Origin: Marinobacter sp. es.048
GTDB lineage: Bacteria > Pseudomonadota > Gammaproteobacteria > Pseudomonadales > Oleiphilaceae
DNA length: 64,000 bases
Direction: 5' to 3'
NCBI RefSeq assembly: GCF_900188435.1
Contig: NZ_FYFA01000002.1
Location: 1,364,001-1,428,000, forward strand
The first letter of the stretch is position 1. Each line of letters opens with the position of its first letter. A program made the position numbers and the translations under genes. Positions 48,623 to 56,989 of the stretch are shown here, piece by piece. Under the pieces are notes generated by a model. It worked only from the letters and a program-made list of their open reading frames with translations. It did not search any database and had not been told where the DNA came from.

Positions 48623-51529
48623 TCAGGCATCAATCATCACTTTTTTCCACATGGCGCGGATGTAGTCACGCTCCTCAGTGAAGGCATCGCCGTCCACCTG
48701 GCTATTGAGGTTCTGAAGCGCCCGACGGTGGATGGTGGAGCGAAGGGCGATGAAAGTTTCCCTGAGTTTTTCGGCATCTTCCACCGCCATCACGCCGGCG
48801 CGCCCCAGCTCTTCCATCTGGCGAATGTTGTCAGACCACTGGGTCAGCTCTGGATGGTCCGAGCACCAGGCCAGCATCAGGTACTGGACCATGAACTCAA
48901 TATCCACGATGCCACCGGTATCATGCTTGATATGGAACACCTCGGCCTGCCGGCTTTCCGGAGTGGCAAGGCTGGCGCGCATTTTCTCCCGCATTTCGAC
49001 CACCTCTTTGCGAAGCTTCTCACGATCACGGGACTGGCAAAGGATGTCATGGCGAATGGCCTCAAAGGCTTGAAGAGTTTCACTGCATCCGGCAACCCCC
49101 CGTGCACGGGACAGCGCCTGATGTTCCCAGGTCCAGGCATCCTCGCGCTGATATTTTTCGAAAGCCTGCAGGGTGCTGACCAGCAGGCCCGAGTTGCCGG
49201 ACGGCCGCAGACGCATATCCACTTCGTAGAGTTGCCCCGAGGGTGTCTGGGTGTTGAGGATGTGGACAATCCTCTGTCCGAGCCGCGTGTAGAAAACCGC
49301 ATTGTCGATGGGCTTTTCGCCGTCGGTGGCCAGCTCCGGGTCGGCTTTGTGCACAAACACCAGATCGAGATCGGAGGTATAGCCAAGCTCGATCCCGCCC
49401 AGCTTGCCATAGCCAATGATCGCAAAATCGGTGTCACAGGCGGAACCATCATCCCTGCGTGGATAGCCATGGCGGCTGACCAGGTTGGCGAAGGCCACGT
49501 CCACCACGTGATCCAGAACCACCTCGGCTATCCAGGTCAGGTAGTCACTGACCTTCATCAACGGCAATGTGCCTTTCAGTTCGGACGCCGCCACCCGCAG
49601 GATATGGGCTTTCTTGAAATGCCGCAGGGACTCCATCTGCTCTTCCAGATCCTCAAATGGAATCCGCAGCATCTGCTGGCGCAAATCATCCTGCAATTCT
49701 GCTTTTGCGGGCGGGCTGTATAGGCTCTCTGCATTCAAAAGCTCATCCAGCAGGAGCGGCGTTTCCGCCAGCTGCCGGGCAATCCAGGGGCTCTCACTGC
49801 ACAACCGGACCAACTGGGTACAGGCACCCGGGTTTTCCAGCAGTAACACCATGTAGGCCGTGCGCCGCAGAATCGCTTCTACCAACTGCAATACCCTGGA
49901 GAACGTCTCGGAAGGGTTTTCAACCTGGGTGAGCGCCTCAAGCAACATGGGCATAAACTGATTGAGGCGTCTGCGCCCCTGGGTCTGGAGATTCTGCACG
50001 GTCCGGTTTTCACGAAGTTCAGCCAGCTCCGCCAGCGTCGTGTCAGGGTCTTCATACCCTTGGGACTTCAGCCAATCGGCGGCGGCAGCCTCCTCCATTT
50101 CGGACAGCCAAAGTTCGAACCATCCTTCTTCAAGGGACTCTTGCCCCCCATCTTCGTCGTCTTCAGTCGTGATGATATTGGCAAAATGGGTAGCGACGCG
50201 TTCCCGGTGCTCTGTGAGACTCTTCTCACACGCCTGCCAGGTCTCGAAACCCATGATCGTGGCTACCCGCGTCCGGGAGAGCTCATCGTCCGGCAGCAAC
50301 TGGGTTTGTTTGTCTTCCATACCCTGGAGCGCATGCTCCAGGTTTCTCAGGAACACATAAGCGTCGCGAAGCTCACGAACCACCGGCGACGGCAAAAGCT
50401 CGAGTTCTTCCAGTTCTTTCAGAATAACCAGCAGCTCCCGCTGCTGGAGCTCCCTGTCCCGGCCGCCTCGAATGAGCTGGAACGCCTGGACTACAAACTC
50501 GATTTCGCGGATACCGCCGCTGCCCAGCTTGATATTGTTTTCGAGCCCCTTTCGGCGCACCTCCCGGCCAATCATGGCCTTCATACTGCGCAGGGACTCG
50601 AAAGCACTGAAATCAATATACTTGCGATACACGAAGGGGCGCAGAGTTTCCATGAGTGCCTCACCCGCCCTTTGATCGCCAGCCACCACCCGGGCTTTGA
50701 CCATGGCGTAACGCTCCCAATCCCGCCCCTGATCCTGGTAGTAGGTCTCCAGCGCCGCAAAACTCAGGGCCAGCGCACCGCTCTGGCCGTAGGGACGAAG
50801 ACGCATATCCACCCGGAATACGAAACCATCTGCCGTTATCTGGTCCAGTGCCTGGATCAGCCGCTGCCCCAACCGAACAAAAAACTGCTGATTATCCAGA
50901 GAACGACGCCCGCCGACGGTTTCCCCCTTGCTCGGAAAGGCAAAGATAAGATCAATGTCCGAAGAGACGTTCAGCTCCCGACCACCCAGCTTGCCCATAC
51001 CCAGAACCACCATTCTCTGGTCGGTTTCCTGGCCGGTTACCGGGTCAGCACCTCGAGGCGTACCGTATTGCTGGCAGGCGTCCTGGTATAGCCAGCTGAG
51101 CGCTCCATCAATACAGATGTCGGCAAATGCACTCGTCGCCGCCATGGTCTCAGCCAGGTCCGCCCATCGCATCAGATCCCGCCATATGATCCGGAACTGG
51201 GTCTCCATGCGGAATTGCCTGAGGGCCGAATGCAACCGAGGTTCACCATCAACCTCAGAAAGATACTCCTGCCACCGATTTTTGAGGTATTCCGCAGTGG
51301 TGGGCTCCGTCAGCGAACGGGAGCCCATCAGGGCCTGAATCTGGCCTGAATGGCGCTCCAGAGTCTGGCGCAGGAACAGGCTGCGGGAGATCGCAGTGGC
51401 CACCACGGCGTCATCCATACCTTCCGATGAGGTTAACCAGGCCGGAACTCCGTCCGAAAACACCGATTGCCAACACCCGGCGACATCATCCGCCAACGGT
51501 TTCGGAAGCCTGTGCCAAGGCTCGGACAT
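48623..51529 (-). CDS. glnE: bifunctional glutamine synthetase adenylyltransferase/deadenylase
   Basis: Adenylylates glutamine synthetase when nitrogen is plentiful and removes AMP when it is scarce, under PII control. Two nucleotidyltransferase domains are present. The N-terminal deadenylylase has GMGKLGGRELNVSSDIDLIF and the C-terminal adenylylase has GYGKLGGIELGYTSDLDLVF. Each is followed by a helical domain. The ATG at 51529 (MSEPWHRLPK) gives 968 residues, close to the E. coli protein. The frame extends 34 codons upstream without a better start. Its target glnA is also in this window, with the adenylylated tyrosine conserved. Confidence 0.96.
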   Translation of the reverse strand: MSEPWHRLPKPLADDVAGCWQSVFSDGVPAWLTSSEGMDDAVVATAISRSLFLRQTLERHSGQIQALMGSRSLTEPTTAEYLKNRWQEYLSEVDGEPRLHSALRQFRMETQFRIIWRDLMRWADLAETMAATSAFADICIDGALSWLYQDACQQYGTPRGADPVTGQETDQRMVVLGMGKLGGRELNVSSDIDLIFAFPSKGETVGGRRSLDNQQFFVRLGQRLIQALDQITADGFVFRVDMRLRPYGQSGALALSFAALETYYQDQGRDWERYAMVKARVVAGDQRAGEALMETLRPFVYRKYIDFSAFESLRSMKAMIGREVRRKGLENNIKLGSGGIREIEFVVQAFQLIRGGRDRELQQRELLVILKELEELELLPSPVVRELRDAYVFLRNLEHALQGMEDKQTQLLPDDELSRTRVATIMGFETWQACEKSLTEHRERVATHFANIITTEDDEDGGQESLEEGWFELWLSEMEEAAAADWLKSQGYEDPDTTLAELAELRENRTVQNLQTQGRRRLNQFMPMLLEALTQVENPSETFSRVLQLVEAILRRTAYMVLLLENPGACTQLVRLCSESPWIARQLAETPLLLDELLNAESLYSPPAKAELQDDLRQQMLRIPFEDLEEQMESLRHFKKAHILRVAASELKGTLPLMKVSDYLTWIAEVVLDHVVDVAFANLVSRHGYPRRDDGSACDTDFAIIGYGKLGGIELGYTSDLDLVFVHKADPELATDGEKPIDNAVFYTRLGQRIVHILNTQTPSGQLYEVDMRLRPSGNSGLLVSTLQAFEKYQREDAWTWEHQALSRARGVAGCSETLQAFEAIRHDILCQSRDREKLRKEVVEMREKMRASLATPESRQAEVFHIKHDTGGIVDIEFMVQYLMLAWCSDHPELTQWSDNIRQMEELGRAGVMAVEDAEKLRETFIALRSTIHRRALQNLNSQVDGDAFTEERDYIRAMWKKVMIDA

Positions 51530-51609
51530 AATACAATCCCCTGTCTGTCTGTTATATTTCCGGTACTGTATAACGAACTTCCCCGCAACTGAACAGGCCA
51601 CCGACACGG

Positions 51610-52791
51610 ATGCAACGAAACCGCCGCCCACTGAATCCGGAGCATCAGGAAACCCACCTGCCCATGGGTGGACTGATTCGGAGCCGGATGAAGCGCCTGT
51701 TCGCGATACTGGGCGCGCTGCTGTCGGTCCAGGTTCTGATCATCTGGGCGGCTGAGGACCTCTCACTATTTGAAGCCGCCTGGCTGACCATGACCACGCT
51801 GGTGACCGTTGGCTACGGCGATTATGCGCCCCAGACCATGATCGGGCGGTTCAGCACCATTGTGCTGATGTTTATCACTTCAATTACCTTGCTGACCCTG
51901 ATCGTCAGCGACTATATCGAATACCGGTTCTACCGCCGGGAACGCATTTTGTCAGGAAGGTGGATCTATAAAATGAATGACCACATCATCATCATTAACA
52001 CCCCCCAACATGGCGGCGATCAGTATTTCATGAGATTCGCCTCCCAGATTCGGGCGATTCCGGGCTACGAGACCATTCCTATCATGATCCTGACTCGTCA
52101 GTTTCCGATGGGACTGCCCACCGAACTCTCCGACATCGGAGTGGTGCACTACCACGGTGCAGGCTTTGATCCTGAAGCGCTGAAAGCGGTTCACGCCGGC
52201 AGTGCGAGGCATATCATCGTGCTCGCGGCCGACGAAGCCGACCCCTATTCCGATAGCCTGACCTTCGACATTGCCCATCGATTGACGGAACTGAATCTCG
52301 GAAACCACACCATCGTCGAATGCGTCAACGACCAGAACCGGGGACGATTCAAAGCACTCGGTGTTCGAACCATCATTCGCCCGGTTCGAACGTATCCCGA
52401 AATTATGGTCCGCTCCGTTGTAGCGCCCGGCTCCGAGAAGGTCCTGGAAGATCTGTTCAATTACGAACATGACCACCCCCACCGGTACGACCTGAAACTG
52501 GACGACTTGAATTGGGCGGATATTGTCAGCGCTCTGGTACGACATGGCATAGGGACGGCGCTCGCCTACATTGACGACGACAATGAAGTCATCTGCCACC
52601 CGCCGACCAACGAGGAAATTGAAGGTAAAGGTCTGATTGTCCTGGTTAAATCCGCCGAAACGCCGGAGGTTTCTGTGGTGGAGGAAGCGCTGGAACGATA
52701 CAGGGCTTTCCTGAAGCAGTGGCGCGCTCATTCCGCAGCCCGGGAAACCGGCGAAGCCGAGGAGCCGGCAAAGAACAACTCAACCAGCTAG
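51610..52791 (+). CDS. two-helix potassium channel protein with cytosolic RCK-like domain
   Basis: A 393-residue ion channel. TM1 (about 28-48), a pore helix, selectivity filter T66-V-G-Y-G-D71 and TM2 (about 80-103) form a 2-TM subunit, expected to act as a tetramer. The C-terminal part looks like an RCK/TrkA-N domain (about 122-260), with a further domain to about 355. At the nucleotide-binding position the usual GxGxxG is missing and reads HIIIINTPQHGGDQYF (125-140), so ligand binding may differ. The start is uncertain: M1 or M19/M27 would all keep both helices. Divergent from glnE. Confidence 0.87.
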   Translation: MQRNRRPLNPEHQETHLPMGGLIRSRMKRLFAILGALLSVQVLIIWAAEDLSLFEAAWLTMTTLVTVGYGDYAPQTMIGRFSTIVLMFITSITLLTLIVSDYIEYRFYRRERILSGRWIYKMNDHIIIINTPQHGGDQYFMRFASQIRAIPGYETIPIMILTRQFPMGLPTELSDIGVVHYHGAGFDPEALKAVHAGSARHIIVLAADEADPYSDSLTFDIAHRLTELNLGNHTIVECVNDQNRGRFKALGVRTIIRPVRTYPEIMVRSVVAPGSEKVLEDLFNYEHDHPHRYDLKLDDLNWADIVSALVRHGIGTALAYIDDDNEVICHPPTNEEIEGKGLIVLVKSAETPEVSVVEEALERYRAFLKQWRAHSAARETGEAEEPAKNNSTS

Positions 52792-52818
52792 AGACCGCCT
52801 GGCTTTGCAACCCAATCG

Positions 52819-53682
52819 TTAGTGCTCGGTAGTGGCCAGCCGCAATTGGAGAACGCCGAGCTCCGTCGCGCCTGCGGCGAGCTGACGGACAGAGCCCACC
52901 TCTGCCAGCTGTCCAATCACATGCTCCCAGATCGCGTCGCACCCTGCGGCACCGGCTGCCTCCGCTACAAGCGACAAATCATACCGGTCTACAGGAAACG
53001 GCCTGTCCAGCAGCCAGCAGGTTCCCAATGCCTTGAGAAAGGCTGTGACTGTCAGCGGATCATTTCCACTCGGCAGCTCAGGGCGATAAAGACCAGCAAG
53101 AAAATAGCCCTGCTCGGCCTTGCTCACAAGATTCAGGAAAACCGGCACCTCCCGGGCCAGCTCGAGTGCCCACGCCACCAGCCTTGAGCCGTCACCTTTC
53201 TTTAACTCAAACTCCACTTCGTGCAGGGGCCAGCTTGCCTCATTACCGGCAACAGTGCCGGAATCGACGGCCACCTCTATCAAAGTCTCGCCATCTTCCA
53301 GCCACAGTTCCTGCCGCTGAAAGTTGGTCTCGAACACCACTTGAAGACTGCTTAGGTCCAGCTCAGATTTTAGCGGAGTTGCTTTCAGTAACGATAAATC
53401 CAGCTCCGGACCGGCAACCGGCCACTCCCACTCTTCGCGCCGGTGAGCGCCATCAACGAATTCACCCCGGGTTTTCAGGGTCTGGATGTAATCATTGCCG
53501 GCTTTGCGGACCCTCAGGGCAGCTCTGGCCTGATTCAGATCGGCATCGGGCGTGTCAAAATAGCGATTGACCAGGGGTTTGGTCTTGCCGGGTTGCACTT
53601 CAGGGCGAGCTGATAACCATTCCACTGCTCGCGACTGTGCATCGTCCGAAACACTGAGTTTGATTTCCAGTTCGGTAGCCAT
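52819..53682 (-). CDS. CYTH domain protein (probable inorganic triphosphatase)
   Basis: A 287-residue protein. The N-terminal CYTH triphosphate-tunnel domain (1 to about 200) begins with the ExExK signature ELEIKL and has further basic/acidic strand motifs (LRVRKAGNDYIQTLKTRGEF; EVEFELKKGD). In E. coli YgiF this domain hydrolyses tripolyphosphate and is followed by a CHAD domain. Here only ~85 residues follow, so CHAD is absent or much reduced. It ends 27 bp from the convergent potassium channel gene. Confidence 0.88.
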   Translation of the reverse strand: MATELEIKLSVSDDAQSRAVEWLSARPEVQPGKTKPLVNRYFDTPDADLNQARAALRVRKAGNDYIQTLKTRGEFVDGAHRREEWEWPVAGPELDLSLLKATPLKSELDLSSLQVVFETNFQRQELWLEDGETLIEVAVDSGTVAGNEASWPLHEVEFELKKGDGSRLVAWALELAREVPVFLNLVSKAEQGYFLAGLYRPELPSGNDPLTVTAFLKALGTCWLLDRPFPVDRYDLSLVAEAAGAAGCDAIWEHVIGQLAEVGSVRQLAAGATELGVLQLRLATTEH

Positions 53683-53716
53683 TTCAACGGACCTATTTTT
53701 CGGGATTCATAAACGC

Positions 53717-53747
53717 AAAAACCGGCGACCCAGAGGTCGCCGGTTTT
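53717..53747. terminator. bidirectional terminator between porin and CYTH genes
   Basis: Perfect 13-bp stem (AAAACCGGCGACC and its complement) with a 4-nt loop and flanking A and T runs. It lies just past the first porin's stop. Confidence 0.85.
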
Positions 53748-53775
53748 CATACTACCGGATTAACCAGTTTGCTGA

Positions 53776-54786
53776 TCAGAAGTAGTAAACAGCACCGACG
53801 GATGCGATGGACTGCTTATCACCAGACGCACCTTCCAGCGGGTATTCACCGGCATCGTCTGAACCAGACAGGTAACCTTCGAAATAAACATACATGTGGT
53901 CAGAGAGGTTGTGAAGCGCCTGCAGGATGATGGTGTCGTTCTGGTCACCAGCTGCAGTATCGTCCTCACGGAGCTGGTACGACAGCGCGAACTGGTTGGC
54001 GCCCATGGTGTATACACCCATCAAACCGATTACATCAGCAACGTCCTTACGGGTCTCGTAAGAGGCCGTCAGGCGCAGATTGTCAAGGTTGTAGCTACCA
54101 CGAAGACCGTAGGAGTTTTCGTTGTTAATGCCATCGGGACGACCGCCGTCATTGGAGTCAACTGCGAAAGCCAGTTCCAGGGCATCCAATTCGTACATTG
54201 CGGCAAGCTGCCACGGGTAGGATTTCTTGGAAACCTGAGCATCACCGTCGCCGTTTACCTGAACCGCGGCTCCGATGGTCACACCACCAAAGCTCGGGGT
54301 CATGTACTGAACCATGTCACCTTCGCCAGTGTCGTAGTTGAAGCCAATGTCAGATCCCACTTCGTGGAACTGAGCAACTTCGTCTACCGCGCGCTCATAG
54401 ATGGAATCATCTGAACCGACCCATACCTGACCAAAGCTATCACCCTTAACACCGATGTAGGCTTCGTCCAGGCCGTTGATGCCCATGCTGCCTGCTTTGT
54501 CGTCAGCGTTGATGTCTTCCAGTTCAAGCTTGAAGAAACCGGTAATGCCCGGTGCAATTTCGTGATCGTGCTTGATGCCCAGAGTAGAGCCGTTGTCGGC
54601 GTGCTCTAAGGTTGAACCGGCGCCATCAACGTTGGTGTGCTTCAGCACGTACTGGATGTTGCCGTATACAGACGGCATTGAATCCATTTTTGCGGCCAGC
54701 TCAGCAGCAGACATTTCGGCTTGGGCCATGGCTGCGCCAGAGAACGTACCGGCTGCAACAGCAAATGCAATGAGCGTTTTATTCAT
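53776..54786 (-). CDS. general porin (first of tandem pair)
   Basis: Gram-negative trimeric porin, forming a diffusion pore in the outer membrane. The signal peptide MNKTLIAFAVAAGTFSGAAMA is followed by ~315 residues of alternating beta strands. It ends in the outer-membrane C-terminal signature SVGAVYYF with terminal Phe. Conserved porin segments are GNIQYVLKH, SFGQVWVGSDD and GANQFALSYQ. It is similar over its full length to the porin at 54935, so the pair arose by tandem duplication. Each has its own terminator, so they are separate transcription units. Solute preference unknown. Confidence 0.93.
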   Translation of the reverse strand: MNKTLIAFAVAAGTFSGAAMAQAEMSAAELAAKMDSMPSVYGNIQYVLKHTNVDGAGSTLEHADNGSTLGIKHDHEIAPGITGFFKLELEDINADDKAGSMGINGLDEAYIGVKGDSFGQVWVGSDDSIYERAVDEVAQFHEVGSDIGFNYDTGEGDMVQYMTPSFGGVTIGAAVQVNGDGDAQVSKKSYPWQLAAMYELDALELAFAVDSNDGGRPDGINNENSYGLRGSYNLDNLRLTASYETRKDVADVIGLMGVYTMGANQFALSYQLREDDTAAGDQNDTIILQALHNLSDHMYVYFEGYLSGSDDAGEYPLEGASGDKQSIASVGAVYYF

Positions 54787-54870
54787 AACTCTTAATCCTT
54801 TGTTTCGTTATTACGTTATATTAAATCTTCACAAATCTATTATCTTCACCGGGACTTATTTTTTCCAATG

Positions 54871-54904
54871 AAAAAGCCGGCGGTCCTAAAATCGCCAGCT
54901 TTTC
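54871..54904 (-). terminator. terminator after second porin
   Basis: Near-perfect stem AAAAGCCGGCG/CGCCAGCTTTT with a 10-nt loop, with A and T runs outside. It lies 30 bp past the stop of the porin at 54935. Confidence 0.75.
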
Positions 54905-54934
54905 AAGCTACAACCAGATTAGCCCATTGGCTTA

Positions 54935-55951
54935 TCAGAAGTAGTAAACGGCACCGAGAGCTGCGACAGAGGCTTCGCTCTCATCGGCGACGCCATAAGC
55001 GTTGTCGTCACCACCACCCAGGTAGCCTTCAAAGTAGACGTACATGTGGTTGGAAACGTTGTGCAACGCCTGCAGAGTAATGGTGTTGTTGTCGACACCA
55101 TTGTTATCAGCACTGAACGCTTCGTAAGACAGTGCAAACTGATTTGCACCCATCACGTAAACGCCCTGAACGCCGTAAACGTCGCCTACATCTTTACGAG
55201 TCTGGTATTCACCAGTGAAGCTCAGGTCACCGGCGCTGAAGGTACCACGAACACCATAGGTGTTTTCGTTGTTGCCGACAGGATCCAGGCCGTTGCTGGA
55301 GTAACCGGTAGAGCCATCATTGGAGTCCATGGCCACAGCCAGCTCCAGGTTATCCAGAGCATAAATCGCCGCCAGCTGATACGGATAGGACTTACCGCCA
55401 GTGGTGCCGTCGCCATTAACCTGAACAGCAGCGCCAAGAGTCAGGCCGCCAAAAGACGGAGTCATGTACTGAATCATGTCGCCTTCACCGGTGGTGTAAC
55501 TACCACCGATGCTCAGGTCAGCAGCCTCGTAGAAGTTAGCGATGGTGTCAATCGCAGACTCGTAGGTAGAGTCGTCTGAGCCGATCCAGACTTGGCCGAA
55601 GCTGTCACCTTTCACACCGATGTAGGCCTCATCCAGAGCATCGATACCGGAACTTGCGGCTTTGTCGTCCGCGTCAATGCCTTCGAGCTCGAGCTTGAAG
55701 AAACCAGTGATACCCGGTGCGATTTCGTGGTCGTGCTTAATTCCCAAAGTTGAGCCGTTGTCACGGTGATCGACGCCGTTGTCTCCACCTTTCACATCGT
55801 CGTAGATGAGTGCGTACTGGATGTTACCGTAAACTGACGGCATGGAATCCATCTTGGCGGCCAGTTCGGATGCGGACATCTCAGACTGCGCGAAAGCACT
55901 ACCAGAGAAAGTAGCGGCTGCAATAGCAGATGCGATGAGCGTTTTTTTCAT
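54935..55951 (-). CDS. general porin (second of tandem pair)
   Basis: A 338-residue porin with signal peptide MKKTLIASAIAAATFSGSAFA and C-terminal ALGAVYYF. It shares with its neighbour long identical stretches such as NGSTLGIKHDHEIAPGITGF and AYIGVKGDSFGQVW, and differs mainly in the external loops. It is the first in transcription order but probably not co-transcribed, since a terminator follows. A Pho-box-like site lies ~107 bp upstream of the ATG and is absent from its sister, suggesting the two copies are regulated differently. Confidence 0.93.
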   Translation of the reverse strand: MKKTLIASAIAAATFSGSAFAQSEMSASELAAKMDSMPSVYGNIQYALIYDDVKGGDNGVDHRDNGSTLGIKHDHEIAPGITGFFKLELEGIDADDKAASSGIDALDEAYIGVKGDSFGQVWIGSDDSTYESAIDTIANFYEAADLSIGGSYTTGEGDMIQYMTPSFGGLTLGAAVQVNGDGTTGGKSYPYQLAAIYALDNLELAVAMDSNDGSTGYSSNGLDPVGNNENTYGVRGTFSAGDLSFTGEYQTRKDVGDVYGVQGVYVMGANQFALSYEAFSADNNGVDNNTITLQALHNVSNHMYVYFEGYLGGGDDNAYGVADESEASVAALGAVYYF

Positions 55952-56058
55952 GTTGCGTCTTCCTTTTGAGTTAACTCAGGTTTTAGCGACGGGCTCTTAT
56001 CCCGATTTTGTAAGGCTTCACCAGTCAGGCTGGATGAGGCCGATTCTGCGTTACCCCT

Positions 56059-56076
56059 ATGTCAGTTTTATGACAA
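56059..56076 (-). promoter_or_regulatory. Pho-box-like site upstream of second porin
   Basis: Minus strand reads TTGTCATAAAACTGACAT: two 7-mers, each one base from CTGTCAT and separated by AAAA, which is the PhoB box layout. A weak -10 (CAGAAT) lies 11 nt downstream. Confidence 0.55.
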
Positions 56077-56183
56077 AGAAGTAACTTTTCTTCTTTTTCG
56101 AATAAATCCGACAGATTTCAGATCTATACAGCTCAATCACTTATCGAGCTTTCTTAAAGCTTTGGATGATGAAACTGTTTTAA

Positions 56184-56202
56184 TACAATCATTCTCATTT
56201 TG
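56184..56202. promoter_or_regulatory. Fur-box-like site
   Basis: The core AATGAGAATGATT (minus strand) matches 11 of 13 positions of the Fur box centre AATGATAATCATT and is the form common in pseudomonad Fur sites. No iron-related gene adjoins. Confidence 0.45.
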
Positions 56203-56438
56203 CAAATTAACTGCGCCGCATTCTTAGCTCTTTTGGCACCAGTAACGCAATTATTTATGCACTTTAGCGCTCGTGAGATGCGTTACAGTTGCACTTCAAA
56301 TCCGAGGCCAGATTTTCATTTAGTCTTTATTAACAGAAAGTTAAACCCCAAAAACCGCTTGCCAGCAAGGTCCCACATGAGATTTTCGCACCATTGCAGA
56401 ACAGCATAACGACCTGCGCACAATACTAGTGCAACTAC

Positions 56439-56897
56439 CTATCCGCGCCTTTGTCCAATCTCAAGCATGAAGGTAACAGGCCCGTCGTTCGTTAAGCCAA
56501 CCTTCATATCTGCGCCAAACCTGCCTTCACCCACCTTGTCTGAACCCAAACGGGATCTCACATCTTCCACAAATGATTCGTATAGCATGTTGGCAACATC
56601 CGGATCCGCAGCAAGGGAAAAACCAGGCCTGGCTCCAGAAGAGGTATCGGCCGCCAAGGTAAACTGTGGAACAACAAGAAGGGAACCACCGATATCCAGC
56701 AGACTGCGGTTCATCCGCCCTGCATCATCGGGAAACACACGGTAAGTGAGGATTTTTCGGCATAGTTCCCTTGCCTCGCACTCGCCATCTCCTTTTTCGA
56801 CACCCAGCAACAGCAAAAGACCTGTGTCGATCGAGGCTATCTGCTCACCGTCCACGGTAACACTGGCTTGCGAAACTCGCTGGATCAATCCTTTCAT
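56439..56897 (-). CDS. dtd: D-aminoacyl-tRNA deacylase
   Basis: Removes D-amino acids wrongly attached to tRNA (and Gly from tRNA-Ala). The 152-residue protein has MKGLIQRVSQASVTVDGE at the N-terminus, QFTLAADT and the cross-subunit motif NDGPVTFMLE at the C-terminus. The residue before QFT is Pro (VVPQFTL), where Ser is found in several characterised DTDs. The start at 56897 has AAGG 7 nt upstream and fits the family. An upstream codon at 56927 would add ten unlike residues. It lies downstream of pip on the same strand. Confidence 0.95.
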   Translation of the reverse strand: MKGLIQRVSQASVTVDGEQIASIDTGLLLLLGVEKGDGECEARELCRKILTYRVFPDDAGRMNRSLLDIGGSLLVVPQFTLAADTSSGARPGFSLAADPDVANMLYESFVEDVRSRLGSDKVGEGRFGADMKVGLTNDGPVTFMLEIGQRRG

Positions 56898-56989
56898 CAA
56901 CTGCCTTAAGGATGATTGAACAAGCAAAAATCAAGATCGGGCAAGAGTGTATCCATGGCGATTACCGGCCGCAACCCTGAAAGCGGAAT

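Larger units (their letters stand above)
55952..56438. other. 487-bp AT-rich gap between porin and dtd
   Basis: No convincing gene. It holds the second porin's promoter region with a Pho-box-like site, and a Fur-box-like site about 230 bp from the porin start. It also has ~230 bp before the dtd stop with only a 69-codon frame that resembles nothing known. The region is visibly AT-richer than its surroundings. A small RNA or a decayed gene is possible. Confidence 0.6.

Noticed and set aside
48728..49723. Plus-strand open frame of 331 codons opposite glnE
   Set aside because: Fully inside glnE, which has both adenylyltransferase motifs on the other strand.
56200..56409. 69-codon plus-strand frame in the porin-dtd gap
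   Set aside because: No clear ribosome site, and the composition is unlike a coding region. Kept only as part of the unexplained gap.
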